From contig NZ_BCSN01000012.1 of the NCBI RefSeq assembly GCF_001570885.1, positions 1 to 57,272 on the forward strand: a stretch of DNA of 57,272 nucleotides, in the 5' to 3' direction. The notes under the pieces were generated by a model that made no database searches, was not told the origin of the DNA, and saw only the letters and a list, made by a program, of their open reading frames with translations. This document shows positions 9,869 to 17,179 of this stretch, piece by piece. Made by a program: the position numbers and the translations under genes. Origin of the DNA: Micrococcus lylae NBRC 15355 (GTDB lineage: Bacteria > Actinomycetota > Actinomycetes > Actinomycetales > Micrococcaceae). The first letter of the stretch is position 1. Every line of letters starts with the position of its first letter.

Positions 9869-11208
9869 ACAAGACAATTCGACTCGGCGCCGGCGCCGGC
9901 TTCGCAGGCGACCGTATCGACCCCGCGGCGAAACTGGCTGCCCATGCAGGGCTCGACTACCTCGTCTTCGAGGTCTTGGGCGAACGCACTATTGCGGCCG
10001 CGAACTCCCGGAAGATTTCTCACAACAGCGTCGGCTTCGACCCTCTCCTCCAACGGCGTCTCGAAGCATCGCTCAAGCCACACAAGGGTAAGAGCCCGAA
10101 GATCATCACCAACGGAGGTGCCGCCGATCCACGAAGCGCGGGCCAGGCAGCAGTGGAGACGGCCAGGAGGCTAGGCCTTGACGGCCTGCTCGTAGCCACC
10201 GTCCTTGGTGACGACGTTAGAGATGTCGTCCGCGAGATCGATCCCGTGGTGTGGGAGTCGGGAACTGTCCTGTCGAATGAAACGGCTGAGCTGGTTTCGG
10301 CCAATGCCTACATCGGCTCAGCCCCTATCGTCGAAGCTCTGGATGAGGGTGCACAGGTGGTCATCGGCGGACGAATCGCGGACCCAGCCCTGTATCTCGC
10401 GCCGATGATCCATGAGTTTGGATGGGCAACCGAGGGCGCCGAGGATCTCCTTGGCAAGGGCACCATGGTCGGACATCTGTTGGAGTGCGCCGGACAGCTG
10501 ACTGGAGGCTACTTCGCCGATCCCGTCACGAAACCCGTACCAGGGCTTGCCGATCTTGGATTCCCTTTCGCCGACGTCGCCAATGATGGAGAAGCGGTTT
10601 TCTCCAAGCTGTCCGATACCGGAGGTGTCCTGAATTGCAGAACGGCGACTGAACAGCTTCTCTACGAAGTCGGGGATCCCGCCCGATACGTGACACCGGA
10701 CGTGACGGCTGACTTCACCAACGTGCGCTTCAAGCAGACAGGAACTGATCAGGTTCACGCGACCGGTGCGACCGGTACCGCGCGCCCCGATGAACTCAAG
10801 GTGACGCTGGGGTTCAAGGGAGGCTGGCTTGGCGAAGGACAGATCTCCTACGCCGGGACGCGGGCGACGGAGCGAGCAAAGCTGGCATCCGAGATCGTCC
10901 TGGAGAGACTTCATGAGGTTCATGGGATCAACACGGAAGATCTCAGCGTAGAGCTGATTGGCACCGGTGCCGCCTTCCGCGATGCCTCACCGACAGTGCA
11001 ATCACCCGAGGTCCGCCTGCGGATTGCCGGCCGGGTAGACGACCAAGTGTCGGCCGACGCCATCGGGTGGGAAGTAGAAGCGCTCTATACCAATGGCCCG
11101 GCAGGGGGCGGAGGAGCTCGTCGCTCCGTCAGCGACGTCCTCGCAGTTCGTTCATGCACCGTTCCCCGCAGTGCCGTCACCACGCGCGTCGAAGTTCTGG
11201 AGGCCTGA
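9865..11208 (+). CDS. AtuA-family (DUF1446) protein
   Basis: The 447-residue product matches the acyclic terpene utilisation AtuA / DUF1446 family: IRLGAGAGFAGDRIDPAAKL at the N-terminus, DYLVFEVLGERTIA, IITNGGAADP, VVIGGRIADPALYLAP and ECAGQLTGGYFADP. The family's biochemistry is poorly defined. It starts with GTG overlapping the transporter stop and overlaps the next gene by one base (TGATG), so the three are coupled. The small C-terminal domain found on longer AtuA proteins is here the separate next gene. With a CitMHS transporter beside it, action on a carboxylate or its CoA ester is more likely than on a terpene; that is inference. Confidence 0.85.
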   Translation: MNKTIRLGAGAGFAGDRIDPAAKLAAHAGLDYLVFEVLGERTIAAANSRKISHNSVGFDPLLQRRLEASLKPHKGKSPKIITNGGAADPRSAGQAAVETARRLGLDGLLVATVLGDDVRDVVREIDPVVWESGTVLSNETAELVSANAYIGSAPIVEALDEGAQVVIGGRIADPALYLAPMIHEFGWATEGAEDLLGKGTMVGHLLECAGQLTGGYFADPVTKPVPGLADLGFPFADVANDGEAVFSKLSDTGGVLNCRTATEQLLYEVGDPARYVTPDVTADFTNVRFKQTGTDQVHATGATGTARPDELKVTLGFKGGWLGEGQISYAGTRATERAKLASEIVLERLHEVHGINTEDLSVELIGTGAAFRDASPTVQSPEVRLRIAGRVDDQVSADAIGWEVEALYTNGPAGGGGARRSVSDVLAVRSCTVPRSAVTTRVEVLEA

Positions 11209-11516
11209 TGGCAGTCATCGATGACCTTGCTGATGTCCGCACGGGAGACAAGGGAGACACCCTCATCGTCGCTGTGGTCGCCCGAGACGATGCAGCCTAC
11301 CGATTACTCGAAACCCATCTCTCGGCCGAAGCCGTCGGAGAGCGGTACGCCGTAGCAGCCAACAAGACACCCACCCGCACGCTCATGCCGAATGTGAACG
11401 CAATGGTCTTCAACTTGCCTGGAGTTCTCGGGGGCGGCGTCACGGGCTCACCTGTTCTAGACGGTCACGGAAAGTGTCTGAGCTACCACCTCCTCGACCT
11501 CGAACTTCCTGCCTGA
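11208..11516 (+). CDS. AtuA-related small protein (AtuA C-terminal-type domain)
   Basis: The 102-residue protein reads MAVIDDLADVRTGDKGDTLI, then KTPTRTLMPNVNAMVF and LDGHGKCLSYHLLDLELP. The ARTGDKGDT-like opening is typical of the ferredoxin-fold domain that ends full-length AtuA proteins. As a separate gene coupled to the DUF1446 gene by a one-base overlap, it probably forms a two-subunit version of AtuA. No catalytic residue can be assigned. Confidence 0.8.
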   Translation: MAVIDDLADVRTGDKGDTLIVAVVARDDAAYRLLETHLSAEAVGERYAVAANKTPTRTLMPNVNAMVFNLPGVLGGGVTGSPVLDGHGKCLSYHLLDLELPA

Positions 11517-11999
11517 GCGCCTCATCCTCATGGAGGGGTGATTCCAGAGCCGCAGTCTTGTGCACACGGAAAGACGTCACTTCGGCGCTGACGCGCATCA
11601 GCAGCCGCATACGCGCGATGCGCAACGAGCCCCGTCGGCCCCGTCGCCACCTCACCCTGGACATTGCCGCCCAGCGCGACGCGTTCACCCCAGGCATGCG
11701 CCACGCACTGAGCGGTGAGTGCGAGGCGATCGGACAGGACGAGGAGGTGGCCGTCGTCGTGCTGCGGGAGCACCGGAAGTGACCACTTTGCGGGCGTTCC
11801 ATCGACCACATGGAGGGCCTGCTCTTCACCACCGTACGGGGTGGTGGAGATGGAATCGGTGCCGAAGAGGAGCGGCGTGGCCCCGGCGAGCCCATACCCC
11901 TGCCGGAGGCCAAGCCGCGGAGGTCATGGCGCACAGTGCGGGCCGGTCATCGCTGCCGCGGTCCCTGAGTCAGCGGGTGCGCTCGTCCGGGCAATGAAT
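11517..11999 (+). pseudogene. Degraded tract, possibly remnant of a hipB-like gene
   Basis: No intact gene is convincing here. A frame running to the TGA at 11780-11782 contains ALTRISSRIRAMRNEPR (about 11597-11647), close to ALTKISDRVRAMRKELR of the intact HipB, and the match holds at the DNA level over about 45 bases. After that the helix-turn-helix is not recoverable. The frame ends in TGACCAC, like the hipB-hipA junction. A hipA-like continuation is not visible. I read it as a decayed paralogue of the adjacent antitoxin, with low certainty. Confidence 0.35.
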
Positions 12000-12015
12000 C
12001 CGAGGAATTCTTCGG
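12000..12015. promoter_or_regulatory. hip operator 1 (near-palindrome)
   Basis: CCGAGGAATTCTTCGG is a 16-base palindrome with one mismatched pair. It shares the GAATTCTTCGG core with the site at 12122 and lies 61 bp from the next copy, centre to centre. It is a likely HipB-binding site. Confidence 0.65.
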
Positions 12016-12060
12016 CTTGAGCACCTAGTGCCTCGACGATCGGCCCCGCGGGCCACATAT

Positions 12061-12076
12061 CCGAACTTTTCTTCGG
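12061..12076. promoter_or_regulatory. hip operator 2
   Basis: CCGAACTTTTCTTCGG has the same CCGAA/TTCGG arms as its neighbours with a divergent centre; flanking T and A extend the arms by one pair. It sits midway between the other two copies, with 61 bp on each side. Confidence 0.6.
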
Positions 12077-12121
12077 ATTGCTCCGCCTGCACGTCGCTAA
12101 GGCAGTCGATCGCCGCCAGTT

Positions 12122-12137
12122 GCGAAGAATTCTTCGG
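12122..12137. promoter_or_regulatory. hip operator 3, perfect palindrome core
   Basis: GCGAAGAATTCTTCGG contains the perfect 14-base palindrome CGAAGAATTCTTCG at 12123-12136. It ends 31 bases before the hipB start and is the best of three equally spaced copies, so it is the probable primary autoregulatory operator. Confidence 0.7.
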
Positions 12138-12168
12138 AACTCGGTAACTTCTCTGCCACCATGGAGCC

Positions 12169-12396
12169 ATGGCCACCACCCGCGCAGTCTCCTCCGCCGC
12201 GGCACTGACGAAGATCAGCGACCGCGTCCGCGCCATGCGCAAGGAGCTCCGGCTGACCCAGCAGCAGCTCGCAGACCTGGCTGGAGTCTCGGACGCAACC
12301 GTCCGCCAGATCGAGCGCGGCACCGGCAAGAGCACCCTGAAATCAGTGCTCTCCGTCATGGAAGTGCTCGGCCTCGAGCTCGAGGTGACCGGGTGA
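12169..12396 (+). CDS. hipB: HipB-type antitoxin, XRE-family DNA-binding protein
   Basis: The 75-residue protein is almost entirely an XRE helix-turn-helix (RVRAMRKELRLTQQQLADLA, then GVSDATVRQIERG, about 18-52). This is the standard HipB form: it neutralises HipA and represses the operon. I chose ATG 12169; the ATG at 12161 is in another frame. The stop overlaps the hipA GTG start by four bases. Three palindromes upstream, 61 bp apart, suggest cooperative HipB or HipBA binding with DNA looping or bending. Confidence 0.88.
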   Translation: MATTRAVSSAAALTKISDRVRAMRKELRLTQQQLADLAGVSDATVRQIERGTGKSTLKSVLSVMEVLGLELEVTG

Positions 12397-13580
12397 CGAC
12401 GCCTGCGCTCGAGGACCTGAAACGCGTCGCCGCCGCGGACGTCTACAAGGCCGGCGTCCCGGCGGGGACGCTCACCCGCGATGAGCAGGGAACCATCACC
12501 TTCCGCTACCTGGCGGGATACGACGGCGATCCCGTGGCCTCCACGCTGCCCATCTCTCAGGACCCCGTCACCGCTGCCGGAGGCGGTCTCCCACCGTTCT
12601 TCTCAGGGCTCCTGCCCGAAGGGCACCGCCTCACCGTCCTGCGCACGGCAGCCAAGACCTCGGCTGACGACGAGCTGACCCTGCTCCTGGCCGTCGGCAC
12701 AGACGCGCCCGGCGATGTGCAGGTCATCCCTGCCGGCGACCGACTGCGCACAGAGGCTCCCCTCGCCACGGACGATCCACAGACGCTGGACTTCGCCGCC
12801 CTCGCGGGCATGCCGGACCGCAACGCCCTCCCCGGCATCCAGGCGAAGGCTTCGGCCTCCATGGTCAACGTGCCCGTACACCTTCAGGAGCACAGCGCCC
12901 TGCTGAAGCTGGATCCACCGAACCACCCCCACCTCGTGGTCAACGAGGCGCTCCATCTGCAGCATGCCGCGGCGCTCGGCATCCCTGTGTCCGAGCACAC
13001 GGTGGTCTACGACAGGCACGGACTCCCAGGACTCCTCGTCCGCCGATTCGACCGCACTACGGCCCGCTCCGGTGAGACGAACCGGCTCGCGCTCGAAGAC
13101 GCCGGACAAGCCCTCGGCATCTACCCGGCGCAGAAGTACAACGTCACCACGGAAGAGGTCATCTCTGCCCTGGCCGACCTCACTCCCCATCGGCCCGTGG
13201 CCGTGCGCAACCTGTACCTGCAGTTCCTCTACGCATGGCTGACGGGCAACGGCGACCTCCACGCGAAGAACGTCTCGGTGTTGCAGTCCTTGGACGGCCG
13301 ATGGGGCATCGCCCCGATGTACGACGTGCCCTGCACAGCCCTCTACGAAGACATGACCATGGCCCTGTCCGTGGACGGGCGCACGAACAACCTGCGTCTG
13401 CGCCACTGGGACGGTCTCGCCGCGAGCATCGGCCTACCCCCGCGTGCTGCCCGTTCCGCCATGACGGTGGCGATGGCAGCAACGGCGAAAGTGGACCTGT
13501 CTGTCTTGCCGTTCACTGGTTCGCCGTTGACAGGCGCCCAGCGGGAGCTGCGCCACCGCCGCTACGAGCTGGATGGCTGA
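12393..13580 (+). CDS. hipA: HipA-type serine/threonine kinase toxin
   Basis: The 395-residue product is a HipA kinase: an N-terminal HipA-N1-like region (VYKAGVPAGTLTRDEQGTITF), LPPFFSGLLPEGHRL, the GIQAK segment that corresponds to the G-x-Q-x-K loop, the catalytic loop NGDLHAKN, and the metal-binding Asp in APMYDVPC. The known HipA phosphorylates glutamyl-tRNA synthetase and induces persistence; the target here is unknown. The start GTG overlaps the hipB stop. Length is near the usual 400-440 and all key motifs are present, so it is probably active. Confidence 0.9.
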   Translation: MTTPALEDLKRVAAADVYKAGVPAGTLTRDEQGTITFRYLAGYDGDPVASTLPISQDPVTAAGGGLPPFFSGLLPEGHRLTVLRTAAKTSADDELTLLLAVGTDAPGDVQVIPAGDRLRTEAPLATDDPQTLDFAALAGMPDRNALPGIQAKASASMVNVPVHLQEHSALLKLDPPNHPHLVVNEALHLQHAAALGIPVSEHTVVYDRHGLPGLLVRRFDRTTARSGETNRLALEDAGQALGIYPAQKYNVTTEEVISALADLTPHRPVAVRNLYLQFLYAWLTGNGDLHAKNVSVLQSLDGRWGIAPMYDVPCTALYEDMTMALSVDGRTNNLRLRHWDGLAASIGLPPRAARSAMTVAMAATAKVDLSVLPFTGSPLTGAQRELRHRRYELDG

Positions 13581-13667
13581 CCGATCTCCTCGACCGACCA
13601 CGCGGCCAGGACCTCACTCGACGCAGCCCCGCCAGTGACCCCACTCCAGAGTGAGACGGCCTCGAGG

Positions 13668-13877
13668 TCACTTGAACATCTTGAAAACGTCGCCGAGGCC
13701 GACCGTGGTGCGCCGGTAGACGGCGTTGTAGGCGGCGCGCTTCGGATCGCGCAGCCAGCCCATCCCCTTGCGGCCGTAGCCGGGGATGACCTTGCGCTTG
13801 ATCGCTCGCTTGGCGCGGCCCGTGGTGCGGGCGGAGATGGACTTCCTCGGGGAGGGCTTGCGGATACCGATCTTCAT
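13668..13877 (-). CDS. Small basic conserved-type protein of unknown function
   Basis: The 69-residue product reads MKIGIRKPSPRKSISARTTG and then GYGRKGMGWLRDPKRAAYNA, ending in GDVFKMFK. It is strongly basic and has no membrane segment. Similar short proteins with a GYGKKGMGW-DPKKAAYN signature occur in other Gram-positive genomes as unannotated proteins; I recall the pattern but cannot verify it here. I chose the internal ATG because the family-like sequence begins there; an upstream in-frame ATG at 13934 would add 19 residues. The 208 bases between 13878 and 14085 hold nothing I recognise. Confidence 0.55.
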   Translation of the reverse strand: MKIGIRKPSPRKSISARTTGRAKRAIKRKVIPGYGRKGMGWLRDPKRAAYNAVYRRTTVGLGDVFKMFK

Positions 13878-14085
13878 GGTGCGAGCGTAGCCGGTGGGGT
13901 GGACCCGATGGGGACTTCCCATTGACCTTCCCACTCATACTGCCGCCCACAACGACGCCGGCCGTAGCAGAAGAAATCCCAGCAGTGCGCCCAGCCCATC
14001 GTGGTCGGCTGGGAAAGGCGACACACAACAAGGTCCCACGACCCGTCAAGGGCCGTGGGACCCTGCGCCCGAAGATCCTCGTCGG

Positions 14086-14838
14086 TCAGACCCGAGCGAA
14101 GTTCGGAGGAAGCGGCACACGACTCAGAGTTGACCACCGCCGTGCTTGGATGATGTACCGGTACAGGAACGCCGCAGCATCACGGCGAAGGCAGAGGTCA
14201 TCCGGCTTGAAGTAGATCGGGGTAGCCCCTCCGGGGACTGGCTCCCCCGGATACCCGTTCACGATCCGGTCAGACCCCATGCTCGCCCAGTTGGTGGCGT
14301 CTGCCAAATACGAGTCATCGTCAACGTCCGCGAAGCCGGAGCCGGAGAAACCGTACCCCGACTGTCGGTTCGTTCGGACGACCTTCTTCTCAGTGTTGTA
14401 CAGAGCCCAGAGGGTGTGCATCCGGGTCAGCGGCCGCAGCGGATACAGCGCGTTCTCCCCGGTGAGCGGGTAGAAGAACAGTCCCATGTTCCAGCTCCAC
14501 ACTACTTCCTTGTAGTGGGGCTGGCTGGAGGTCATGTCCTTGAACTTCGCCAGGGACAGGTCGACGTCCGGCTGGCCGACCGCACGGTAGAGGAACGCAG
14601 CCCACGCGTCCACTTTGATCGGCTCAGCGGGACGGAAGGTGTTGTCCGGCCAGCCCTTGATGATCCCGGCGTTCTTCAGGGCGGTGATCTCCTTGTAGAA
14701 CGGCGTCCCCGGCCTCACATCCGCAAAGTCCCCCGCAGCGGACGCCGACGGCGCCAGAGCGGCGGCTCCCACTGCCGCAGCTGCCGTCGCGGCCGCGCTT
14801 CCCACAAGGGCCTGACGTCGGTTGATCTGATTGCTCAC
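14086..14838 (-). CDS. Tat-exported SLH-domain protein
   Basis: The 250-residue protein opens with a twin-arginine signal ([20 protein letters not shown], ending near ASA at 34). The rest is essentially three S-layer homology-like repeats, at about 37-87 (FADV...FYKEITALKNAGIIKGW), 98-150, and 168-237 (FADVDDDSYLADATNWASMG). Such proteins bind the cell wall outside the membrane. With no other domain, it may be a wall anchor or structural protein. The start is GTG 14838, with AGGAGG just upstream. Confidence 0.82.
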   Translation of the reverse strand: MSNQINRRQALVGSAAATAAAAVGAAALAPSASAAGDFADVRPGTPFYKEITALKNAGIIKGWPDNTFRPAEPIKVDAWAAFLYRAVGQPDVDLSLAKFKDMTSSQPHYKEVVWSWNMGLFFYPLTGENALYPLRPLTRMHTLWALYNTEKKVVRTNRQSGYGFSGSGFADVDDDSYLADATNWASMGSDRIVNGYPGEPVPGGATPIYFKPDDLCLRRDAAAFLYRYIIQARRWSTLSRVPLPPNFARV

Positions 14839-14997
14839 GGTCCCCTCCTGTCAAAGGTCGATGGTCTTGCTCACTCAGCATATTCCTCATGAGTTTTGCT
14901 TCGGAAGACAAGGAAATCTGCCCGGCCCAGATCTGACGTCCGACCTTCAGTGAATACCTGAGCGCCCCCGTCACCTCGCAGACCGAGCCCACCCGGC

Positions 14998-15897
14998 TCA
15001 GCCCTCCGGGTTCAGGTCCGCCTCCCCCACCCAGGGCTCGGCGAAGCCGTCGTAGGTGCCGTCCTCGAGGGCCACCATGAGCCACTGGTCCACGTAGTGC
15101 TTGAAGACGTCATCGCCCTGGGGAAGCATGTACCCCTGCACCGAGTAGTCGAAGGGCTCGTCCGGGTTCACGGCACACAGCTCGTCGTACTCGTGGTCTG
15201 TGTAGAGGACCTCCGCACGGTCGGTGGTCATCACGTCGGCCTCGCCGGCGGCCAGGGCGTCGAAGATCGTCAGGTTGTCATGCGTGATGAGCTCGCCGTC
15301 CGGGTAGTGCTCCCGCGCGAACTCCTCATTCGTGCCGCCCTCCGGGAAGATCGAACGGACGCCCGGCTGATTGATGTCCTCGATACTCCGGTACTTGTCC
15401 ACGTCCTCGCAGCGGGCGATCGGCGTCTTCCCGTCCTCGAGGGTCTTCTCGGAGAAGTAGACCTGCTCGGCACGCTCCGGGTTCATGGAGATCCCGCCGA
15501 CGGCAACATCGCAGTCGGAGAGGAAGTCGTCCATGAGCTCGCCCCAGGTGGTCTTCACCATCACCGGCTCCACCTCGAGGGTCGCCGCCAGGTCCTTGGC
15601 CATGTCCACGTCGATGCCCTTCCACTCCTCGTCCTCGGACATCTCGGTGAACGGCGGATAGTCGCCGGTCGAGCAGATGCGGAGCTCGCCGGCCTGCTTC
15701 ACGGCGGTCAGCCGGGACTCCGGCGCCTCGGGGGCGGCGGTGACGGTCTGCGTCGGGGTGGGCGTGGAGACCTCGGCTGTGTGCACGCTGTCCGAGGTCT
15801 GCGGCACGCTCCCGGAATCCGTGCAGGCGGCGACAAGCAGGGCGAAGGAGGCGGCAAGGGCCGTGGCCGGGACGGCGCGGTGGGGGCGGGCGCGCAT
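14998..15897 (-). CDS. Solute-binding lipoprotein, family 3 (PheC-like)
   Basis: The 299-residue product starts at ATG 15897 (GAGAGGGG upstream) with a lipobox LVAAC at about residue 27, so it is anchored outside the membrane. A Thr/Pro linker follows, then a bacterial family 3 solute-binding fold with ICSTGDYPPFTEM, GGISMNPERAEQVYFSE and FPEGGTNEEFAREH. The GDYPPF and GGTNE motifs resemble cyclohexadienyl/arogenate dehydratase PheC, which shares this fold. No permease or ATPase gene lies next to it, so a binding-only or enzymatic role is possible. The C-terminal part has TTDRAEV, typical of the fold. Confidence 0.8.
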   Translation of the reverse strand: MRARPHRAVPATALAASFALLVAACTDSGSVPQTSDSVHTAEVSTPTPTQTVTAAPEAPESRLTAVKQAGELRICSTGDYPPFTEMSEDEEWKGIDVDMAKDLAATLEVEPVMVKTTWGELMDDFLSDCDVAVGGISMNPERAEQVYFSEKTLEDGKTPIARCEDVDKYRSIEDINQPGVRSIFPEGGTNEEFAREHYPDGELITHDNLTIFDALAAGEADVMTTDRAEVLYTDHEYDELCAVNPDEPFDYSVQGYMLPQGDDVFKHYVDQWLMVALEDGTYDGFAEPWVGEADLNPEG

Positions 15898-15926
15898 GAA
15901 CAGCCCCTCTCGGTCAGGTGCAAAGT

Positions 15927-15944
15927 GAGTGACGTGAGTCACTC
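15927..15944. promoter_or_regulatory. Palindrome upstream of the solute-binding lipoprotein
   Basis: GAGTGAC and GTCACTC form a perfect 7-base inverted repeat separated by GTGA. It starts 30 bases upstream of the lipoprotein ATG and partly overlaps a TAGAGT string on the minus strand that could be a -10 element. It is a likely repressor site; the binding protein is unknown. Confidence 0.5.
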
Positions 15945-16013
15945 TACTCCTGCCGAGCACTCTCTGAACACCAGCGGCCCGCATGGCGAGACGCCGGTGC
16001 GGCGGCGGCCGGG

Positions 16014-17096
16014 TCAGCCTCGCATCCAGCGCAGCGCCGTGGTGGCGAGCCAGATGCTGATGAGGGCGCACACGGCAGTCATTCCCACGCCGAGGGCCAC
16101 GTCGCTGACGTCTCCGGCGCTCAGGTCCTCGATCACCTGCCCGACTCCGGCGGCGGTCATCGCCGTGATGAACAACGCGACGAGCATCATGACCGCCCCA
16201 CCGATCTTCTTCGCCACCCGCACGCCCTCGCTCGTACGGTCCTGGCGCTGCGGAACCGGGACCTGACCCCGCTGCTGAGGAGCCGCCCCGTTGCCGGGCG
16301 GCATGGAAGCCCGGGCCTGCTGCGGCGGTGCGGGCTGCTCCCAGGGACGCGGGCCGTCATCGTTGAAGCGGGAACGGCGCAGCGCCGACGGTGTGAAGGC
16401 GGAGCTCCCGCGGTCCTGCCCTGTGGGCGCCTCCGCCTCGGCCGGCGCCTCCACCTCGACCACCTGCCCGCCCTCAGCAGCCCCCGACCCGGCCGGCGCC
16501 TCCGCCACGACTGCCGCACCGGCCGGCGTCCCCACCTGCCCGCCCTGCGGCCACAGCTCGCCGAGCCGCTGCACGCCCTGCTCCTTCGCGATCGCCACGA
16601 GCACCTCCGCGCACGCCCGGGCGTCCTGCTCGGCGTCGTGGTGGTTCTCCAGCGTCACGCCGTAGGCCTCGGCGAGCACCGGCAGCGTGTGCTGGCGGGA
16701 GTCCGGGCGCAGGCGGCGGGACAGCTCCAGCAGGTCCAGCCACTCCATGGGCTGGGCGGTGCGGCCGGCCTCGGCGCAGGCCGCCTCGTAGGCGCCGCGG
16801 TCGAAGGCGGCGTTGTGCGCCACCAGCGGCAGCTGGGACCCGAGCACCTCGAGCTGGCCGGCCACCTCGTTCCAGGCCGGGGCGTCCTTCACGTCCTCGG
16901 CGCAGATGCCGTGGATGCCGCGGTTCAGGGCAGAGAACGAGTCCAGGCCGGTCGGCGGCTGTACCAGGATCTTCTCGGTGGCCACCACCTCGCCGGCGCG
17001 GACCAGCGCGATGCCCACCGCGCACACAGAGGCCCGCTGCGTGTTGGCGGTCTCCACATCCACGGCCACGAAGTCCAGGCCGCTGAAGCTGCTCAC
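16014..17096 (-). CDS. DEDDh 3'-5' exonuclease with C-terminal membrane segments
   Basis: The N-terminal 170 residues form a DnaQ-like exonuclease with the catalytic set D13, E15, D99, H153 and D158 (FVAVDVETAN, HNAAFD, NHHDAEQDA). A proline- and alanine-rich linker of about 110 residues follows. Two hydrophobic segments at about 296-315 and 333-353 then end in a short basic tail. Soluble family members do not normally carry membrane helices, so this is an unusual fusion that would place a nuclease at the membrane. It starts at GTG 17096 with GGAGAC upstream. It could act in repair, RNA turnover or nucleic-acid uptake; the sequence does not decide. Confidence 0.82.
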   Translation of the reverse strand: MSSFSGLDFVAVDVETANTQRASVCAVGIALVRAGEVVATEKILVQPPTGLDSFSALNRGIHGICAEDVKDAPAWNEVAGQLEVLGSQLPLVAHNAAFDRGAYEAACAEAGRTAQPMEWLDLLELSRRLRPDSRQHTLPVLAEAYGVTLENHHDAEQDARACAEVLVAIAKEQGVQRLGELWPQGGQVGTPAGAAVVAEAPAGSGAAEGGQVVEVEAPAEAEAPTGQDRGSSAFTPSALRRSRFNDDGPRPWEQPAPPQQARASMPPGNGAAPQQRGQVPVPQRQDRTSEGVRVAKKIGGAVMMLVALFITAMTAAGVGQVIEDLSAGDVSDVALGVGMTAVCALISIWLATTALRWMRG

Positions 17097-17179
17097 GTCT
17101 GCTGTCTCCTTGCGATCCGGCGCCCTTGCCGGTTAGGCGTCTTCCCTTCCCCCGATTCTAGGGAGCCGCCTCCGCATCC

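Noticed and set aside
11812-11970. Short plus-strand frame starting MEGLLFTTVRGGG
   Set aside because: No ribosome site or recognisable motif in a degraded tract; not reported as a gene.
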